Source: Chrysoporthe austroafricana
Taxonomy: Eukaryota > Ascomycota > Sordariomycetes > Diaporthales > Cryphonectriaceae
DNA: 64,000 bases
Direction of reading: 5' to 3'
NCBI GenBank assembly: GCA_001051155.2
Contig: JYIP02000001.1
Span: 5,890,001-5,954,000, forward strand
In this document: one piece after another, positions 58,741-64,000 of the stretch
Position numbering within the stretch: position 1 is the first letter of the stretch
How the letters are laid out: each line of letters opens with the position of its first letter
Made by a program: the position numbers and the translations under genes
Notes under the pieces: generated by a model
What the model was told of the DNA's origin: nothing
Databases searched by the model: none
Seen by the model: the letters and a program-made list of their open reading frames with translations, nothing else

Positions 58741-59943
58741 ATGCCTCGCGGTCAAGACATGGACGCTCGGTACGTCGACGCCGTCAGCTCTAGTTGAAAT
58801 CTGAACTCGGTCAGCTAATACTGCTACAGGCGCCTCGCTTCCCTCGCGGCCTCGGCCGTCGCAACCACCATCCGCTTCTACACCGGAAGCGGCGCGTACG
58901 TGAAGCCTCTAATTATGTAGCATTGCTGCCCGCTAGTACTGACAGACAATTCGTAGCCCCCTCGCCGACACCTACCAGCAGGCCATCCAAGACGACGTTC
59001 TTGGACTCTTCCACCTCCGCGAGCGAGCCCAGGACGTCAACGTCGCGCACCTGGAGATCGCCTGCGATGCGGCTGTCTCGTTCGCCCACAAGTTTAACGA
59101 GGCCAATCCCCAGTAGGTCAGCCCCAAGGCGGCGCCGCCCGAGCAGATGCTGACGTCGGACCCACGGACAGGAACAAGATCAACGCGCGGTGGCTGTACC
59201 ACTGCGTCCAGAGCCTCCTCAGCCTGCGGCTCAAGCCAGAGCTCATGCTCGACGGCAGAGTCGAGCGGCTGGCCGGTGGCGCAGACCGCCAACGGAGCCG
59301 AGGGCGTGAGCCCTCGGCCGCCGACCTCGAGGGGTCTACAACGTCCGCCTCTTCGTCGTTGTCCAGCCCCGCCGAGCTCTCCGAGGGCGAGGAGGAAGAC
59401 CTGGAGACGGCGAGTGGCGGAGAGGCCAGGGCCGTTGCGCGGGCGGCCTTGCCTGGCAGAGACAGCAGGAAGTCGTGGACGGACGGGGCGATTAGGCAGA
59501 TGATCGAGCTCAAGGCCTCAGGTCTCACGCACAAGGTGATCGCGGTATGTGAACTAGCTATCTGCCCTACAGTTGCCATCTTGCGTGAGATTCGAAAAGA
59601 AGCTGACGTGAGCCAGGCCCGCATGGGACGAGGGAAGAGCTCGGTGGAGAACAAGTACGGGCGTGTGACGAAGGACGACGCGTGGAAGGACTACATCACT
59701 CAGTGTGCTGCTCGGGCGTCCAGGCACCGCAAGCGCAAGGCACAAGATGAGGATGAGGGTGACGACGACGACGATGAAGACGACAAGGATGATGAGGATG
59801 ACGACAACGATGAGGATGATGATGGTGATGAAGACGACGATGATGCAGATGATGAGGACGAGGACGAGGACGAGGACGACGATGACGAGGAGGTGGCCGC
59901 TCCCGCATCCAAGAAGGTCCGGTTGACCACGGCTGAAGGCTGA
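58741..59943 (+). CDS. nuclear protein with helix-turn-helix-like segment and acidic tail
   Basis: Five exons: 58741-58769, 58830-58895, 58957-59112, 59172-59544 and 59617-59943, giving 316 residues. An N-terminal helical part (RRLASLAASAVATTIRFYTG, then YQQAIQDDVLGLFHLRERAQ) leads to a Ser- and Glu-rich linker. Next comes SWTDGAIRQMIELKASGLTH, joined by the last splice to KVIAARMGRGKSSVENKYGR, a short segment of Myb/SANT or homeodomain-like helix-turn-helix look. A basic stretch (RASRHRKRKAQ) follows, then about 50 residues that are nearly all Asp and Glu, and a final KKVRL nuclear-signal-like end. No family name is known to me. The acidic tail is typical of histone-binding or chromatin proteins, so a nuclear role is inferred. 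All four introns are short (60-72 bases) with good sites and preserve frame. Confidence 0.85.
59750..59895 (+). repeat. GAN-codon repeat (acidic tail)
   Basis: An imperfect run of GAT, GAC and GAG codons in the last exon of the gene above, coding almost only Asp and Glu. Codon choice varies unit to unit, so the protein charge, not the DNA repeat, seems to be conserved. Confidence 0.9.
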
Positions 59944-60579
59944 AGGCTGATGCTTCACAGCCTACGGGAGGGAGCCTGACTTGCAAACATCCAGTTCTTG
60001 TGTGAGAGTAACAGCAGATCTAGCTGATGATGGCATCCCAGAGAGGAGACCTTTCTACCTAATGGTCTATGGGGCTACTGCACCACATATGGCTTGGATC
60101 AGCAGCAGAGGGTTGGGTCACGGCATACATTGGGTGGGGGACGCGGACAAAGACTGCTAGATACTAGCAAGGACACACTCCTGTCCCAAAAGTTTGCGTG
60201 GCACCCTGGCTTGCCTTTGTGTCTTCTGATGCTCCTTTCTCTGACGGCGGTGATCCGAGATCCCCACAACGTATCATGGTCAGATGTATCATTGCCGCCA
60301 TGAAGACACATTCCTATGAGATGCCCACAGTGCTTGCTTGTCACAAACCAGGTGACGTCTTCTCTCCGCCGTCAATCCTCTCTTTTAGATTCTTTGTGGT
60401 CTATTGTCTATGAGTATGACCTGCGGGGGTCTCCTCTAGTCTATCTTGTCTAGCCGTGTAAACTAATCCTTACTCTACCGAGGTATCGTGAGAGCGTCTG
60501 AATGCAGGCCTGCTGTATCGACATGTCGTACGCCTTTCCATCTAGTCTATCCTGAGAATCTCACAGAGACATGCATGCC
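59944..60579. other. intergenic, convergent 3' ends
   Basis: Between two converging genes. No gene, repeat or clear signal was recognised. Confidence 0.45.
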
Positions 60580-62037
60580 TTACTCCTTCTTGGAGTTGCT
60601 GGCCCACCGCATAGCGCCGGGGACGTTGGGGTCCTTCTCGACGTATTTGCAGGTGGTGAACACCGACCACAGCTGGCCCAGGAACGAGCGGTCGTCGCGG
60701 TGGTAGAGCTTCCCGAGCTTGGGCCGGATGGCCTCGGTGGCCTCCTTGGCCTTGTAGAAGGGGATGCGGCTGCGAGCCCCCGTCAGTTCGTGTACCTAGC
60801 ATGGGGACTTCTGGAGGGGGGGAGGGGAGTCAACTTACGGGAAGAGGTGGTGCACAACGTGGTCGTCGATGATGTTGTGGAACAGCACGCGGCCGACCCA
60901 GCCAAAGTCGCGGTCGACGGTAGCGAGGGCGCCCTTGACGTAGGTCCAGGCCTCGGGCTCGTAGTGGTGCACCTCAGGGTGGTTGTGGTGGAGGTAGGTG
61001 ATGGCAACTGGCCGGAGTGTTAGCCTCGGCCTCTCTCGCGCGCGGTGCTGTCTGTCTGCGGGATCACGGCTACTTACCCAGCCAGTGGTGGACCCACAGG
61101 TACGGAACGATGTAGAGCAGGATGACGGTCTGCCACCCGATGTGGGTGGAGGCGAGGTACAGGGCGCCGGAGACGAGGCCCAGGCCCAGGTCGGAGAGGG
61201 CGATGAAGACGGCCTCGTTGGGGCGGAAGACGGCGGAGGTCGGCTCAAAGTGGCTCACGCGGTACCAGCTGGGGTTCTCGCGCTGCAGGCTGCCCTTGCC
61301 GGCGGAGGCGTTGATCAGCAGGTAGGTCTGCCAGCCGGCCAGCTGGTGGAAGAACAGCTTGGTGGCCTGGACGATGGGGGTGTCCTCGAACATCTCGGGG
61401 TCGAGGTAGAGGTTGGCCAGGCGCTTCTTGCCGCGGTCCTCGACGGTCTTGGGGACGAAGGCCATGTCCTTCTCCATGTGGCCGGTGAAGTTGTGGTGGC
61501 GGTGGTGGCTGAACTTCCAGCTGAAGTAGGGCACGAGCAGCGACGAGTGCAGGATCCAGCCCATCACGTCGTTGAGCTTGCGGTGCGTGGAGAAGGCGCC
61601 GTGGCCGCACTCGTGGCCCAGGATCCAGATGCCGACGCAGACGAGGCCCTGGACGTAGCCGTACACGATCCACGCGGCGGTGCGCCACAGCGAGTCCTGG
61701 ATCTGGGGGATGAAGGCCAGGGCGGCCCAGCCCAGGCCGAGGGCCATGGCGTAGTCGCGGACGACATAGCTCATGGAGGTGACCACCGACGGCTGGAAGC
61801 AGTGGGCCGGGATCCAGGACTTGATGGTCTTGACATCCGGGAACTCCTGCTCGTCGGCCTCGAGCTGGATGGTGGGAGCAGGGTCGGCCTTTGCGAGGGG
61901 GGAGCAGACGACGACATGTCAGCGCGATCAATCCTGCGGGCGGAGGTCTGGGTTGGTTGGATGTCCTCAGGGGCACAACTCACCTGGTGCTTGGCCGCCC
62001 TGCTTCTGGTCTGTATCGTGGACGTGATGGTCGCCAT
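60580..62037 (-). CDS. delta-12 (oleate) fatty acid desaturase
   Basis: Four exons: 62037-61984, 61888-61078, 61007-60839 and 60769-60580, giving 407 residues. An ER membrane enzyme that puts a second double bond into oleoyl chains to make linoleate, using cytochrome b5 and oxygen. The three histidine boxes are HECGH (110-114), HHRHH (146-150) and HVVHH (338-342), spaced as in FAD2/OdeA enzymes. [20 protein letters not shown] is the typical pre-membrane block. Hydrophobic pairs lie at about 58-108 and 235-285. It ends in a short KKE tail, which could act as an ER-retrieval-like signal. Fungal forms are often some 60 residues longer, mostly at the ends. Exon 1 codes only 18 residues and intron 1 ends in AAAG. 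An omega-3 specificity cannot be excluded, but the boxes fit delta-12 better. Confidence 0.95.
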
Positions 62038-64000
62038 GGTCTGCTCACACGAGGCGTCCGGGATCGAGATCGGATACCGAGGGAGGGATGGTGAGGTGGT
62101 CTTCTTGTAGGTAGGGGGAATAAAATAGCGGAGCGAAGGTAAGGGAAGGGAAAGGGAAATTTTTCCGGCCGCCACGGCTCACATGCGAGGAGGAGAGAGA
62201 GCGAGAGGACACGACACGGCAACGACACGACATGACACGTCTAGATATCAACATTTTTCAGACAGACCGCCCTAGACGATATCAACAAGAGCGGCCACCC
62301 TTGCAGGTGGGTTTCGCATTTCGGGACAGCTGGGCAGCTTTGACCTCAGCCCCGTCTCTGACCCGTGGGGCCCCGAACAGACCCCTGAGGCCAGAGGCTA
62401 CGCCGGCTCCATCAAAGGGGTTCGCCGTGGCCGAAGCATTTGATATCGTGGAGGGCCGACTGGCCAGCGTGTGCGTGGGCAGCCGGGCAGCGAGGGCACC
62501 GGGAGAGGCAATGTGCCTTCTCCTGTTCCAGCTCCAAGCTCCAGAAAGACTGGCACTCTCCTGTTGTGGCTAGGCGTCGGCTTGAGTCAAGATGGTGCAG
62601 TCTTCTAAAAAAAATCTCTTTCCCGGGTTAGCTGCCCTGGAGCCGCGCCGGCTCACATGCAAGAAAAGGGCGCTGCCAAGGAACACCAGCGCCATCGTTT
62701 TTTCCCTTTGACCTGTCGATCAGGGGGCTCCGGCTCCCTCCCAGCACAGCAGGACTCAGGGTCCTCCTCTGCAGGGTCCTGTGGGGGCGCGCCTCAGCGG
62801 AGCTCTGGGGGGGAGGACAAAGCACGACGGTGCTCGGGTCCCCACAGCCGGAGGAAACGCGGCTGGTTCTCGCCCCCTGACAGGACGAGAACCGGGCGAG
62901 TCGAGACGCGGCGGGGCTCAGACTTTTTTTTTTTTCTTTCTCGAACGGCAGATCGCGCCAGACGGGTCGTAAGCGGTCGAGGTGTCCTCTGGGCCCCTGC
63001 CTGCGATCCGACAGGCGGCCCTGTCGTGGGCTGGGGCTAGTCAAAACGCTGTCGTAGATCCATCCCGCCTCTGCTACCCGCCCAGTGCCGCCATCCCTCG
63101 ATCGTGTCCGCTCATGCCGTCCCCTGAGCTAGTTGATCCTGGGCCCGCCGCCTCGGTATGGGGATTCCGTGGGTTGTCCTCCTCGTTGCTGCAGCCGAAG
63201 GAGGAGGGAGGGGGTCATGGCTGCCCGAGCGACACGCCCCGTGGAGGCATACCTGGCTGGGCTCGCACCGTCGCCTGTCCTGTCTGTCATGCGACGTGTC
63301 GCAAGGCCCTCCACAGTCGCGCTGTGCCGCCCATCGGCGACTCCTCGCGAGCTGCGCGGGAAGCGAGAGAGGGAGTGTGTGAGAGAGAGAAAAAGAGAGA
63401 GAGAGGGAGAGGGAGAGGGAGAGGGAGAGAGGAGGAGCTGGGAGCCACCTCGAGGGCAGAGGTCAGAGACGACGTCTCTCTGGCTGTATCCTCACGAGGC
63501 GAGGTCGCAGGGCCGTCCAGCCTGGGCTCAGCAGCACCCTATATAATCAGCAGGCGGGCCCCTTCTAGAACCCGAGCATCCGAGGAAGGCCTCCATAGGT
63601 AATCATTCCTCTCAACGTTGTGGATCCTGCGGGGGAGCATCGTCTGGTGAACTGTTGAAACCTCGCCCTTCGACTCCAAGCGTGGAAGTGTGGCTTGCCG
63701 TAGGGCTGCTTAGCCTTGCAGAGCCGCCCGCAGAGCCGCCTCGCTGTCCTGCCGCCCCGTCCTGCATGAGTCCAACCTCGAGAGAGACTTTGGGGGCGAA
63801 AGACATGGAACTCGTGCCAAGGACCTGGTGGCTTTTACAAGAGGAGAGACCCTTTTCGTCTTGCACTGTGCTCTCGGCGCTGCTCACCGCCGTTAGACCA
63901 CAGTATCCGCGCTGTGGCCAAGCTTGTCGATGCAGCGCCGCGCTCAGGGCTACCCACACCAACGCGCCGCCCTCGCACCAGGAGGATGAGATCCTGCGAC
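62038..64000. other. gene-free window end
   Basis: It holds the desaturase promoter and leader (about 62038-62260, CT-rich on the minus strand) and then GC-rich sequence without a recognisable gene. A purine tract of GAGAGG units lies at about 63375-63432 and a poly-T at 62925-62935. The open frames here have no motif. Confidence 0.5.
63375..63432. repeat. purine-rich (GAGAGG)n tract
   Basis: Nearly pure A/G on the plus strand, first GAGAGA then GGGAGA units. Such mirror-symmetric purine tracts can form triplex DNA; no link to a gene is visible. Confidence 0.85.

Noticed and set aside
60998..62110. 370-codon plus-strand open frame
   Set aside because: Antisense of the desaturase; the three histidine boxes are on the minus strand.

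Overview
This window is nuclear DNA from a filamentous ascomycete (Pezizomycotina), most probably a Sordariomycete. The evidence is short spliceosomal introns with GTRNGT donors and CTRAC-type branch sites, GC-rich coding regions, AT-richer spacers, and a typical fungal gene set on both strands. The species cannot be named from the sequence. I support 20 protein genes, with 41 introns modelled by hand from splice sites and frame continuity. I found no rRNA, convincing tRNA or CRISPR array.

Layout. 1-11.5 kb is gene-poor: one SAM methyltransferase (2.8-3.8 kb) lies at the edge of an AT-rich island with possible gene relics (about 3.8-7.3 kb), followed by GC-rich sequence with simple repeats and no recognisable gene. 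11.5-24.3 kb is a housekeeping block: a single-pass membrane protein, a CCDC174-like protein, a 95-residue membrane protein, homoserine dehydrogenase, the tRNA m7G46 methyltransferase Trm8, and an Mdm1/SNX13-type sorting nexin. 24.3-32 kb holds an SR splicing factor with a 6-nt microexon and a Ure2-like glutathione transferase. This part also has three single-N junctions flanked by homopolymers and by direct or inverted repeats, which look like assembly joins. 32.4-43.1 kb holds an NAPE-PLD-type phospholipase, a 75-residue protein, an arylsulfatase, and a divergent cytochrome P450/MFS transporter pair. 45-62 kb holds a pyrimidine 5'-nucleotidase, a decayed coding relic, fumarylacetoacetase, a membrane-anchored PNGase A-like protein, a secreted sedolisin, an unknown nuclear protein with an acidic tail, and a delta-12 fatty acid desaturase. 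62-64 kb shows no gene.

How the genes relate. Most are independent housekeeping or nutrient-use functions: amino acid metabolism (homoserine dehydrogenase, fumarylacetoacetase), tRNA and mRNA processing, and lipid handling (sorting nexin, NAPE-PLD, desaturase). The P450 and MFS genes share a 1-kb divergent promoter and could act together on one small molecule, but no backbone synthase is nearby. The sedolisin promoter has GATA-factor sites, and the sulfatase suggests nutrient scavenging. No clearly new multi-gene system is evident. The best leads are the 6-nt microexon, a possible dual-targeted glutathione transferase, the uncharacterised acidic-tail protein, and the unusual share of AAG acceptor sites.
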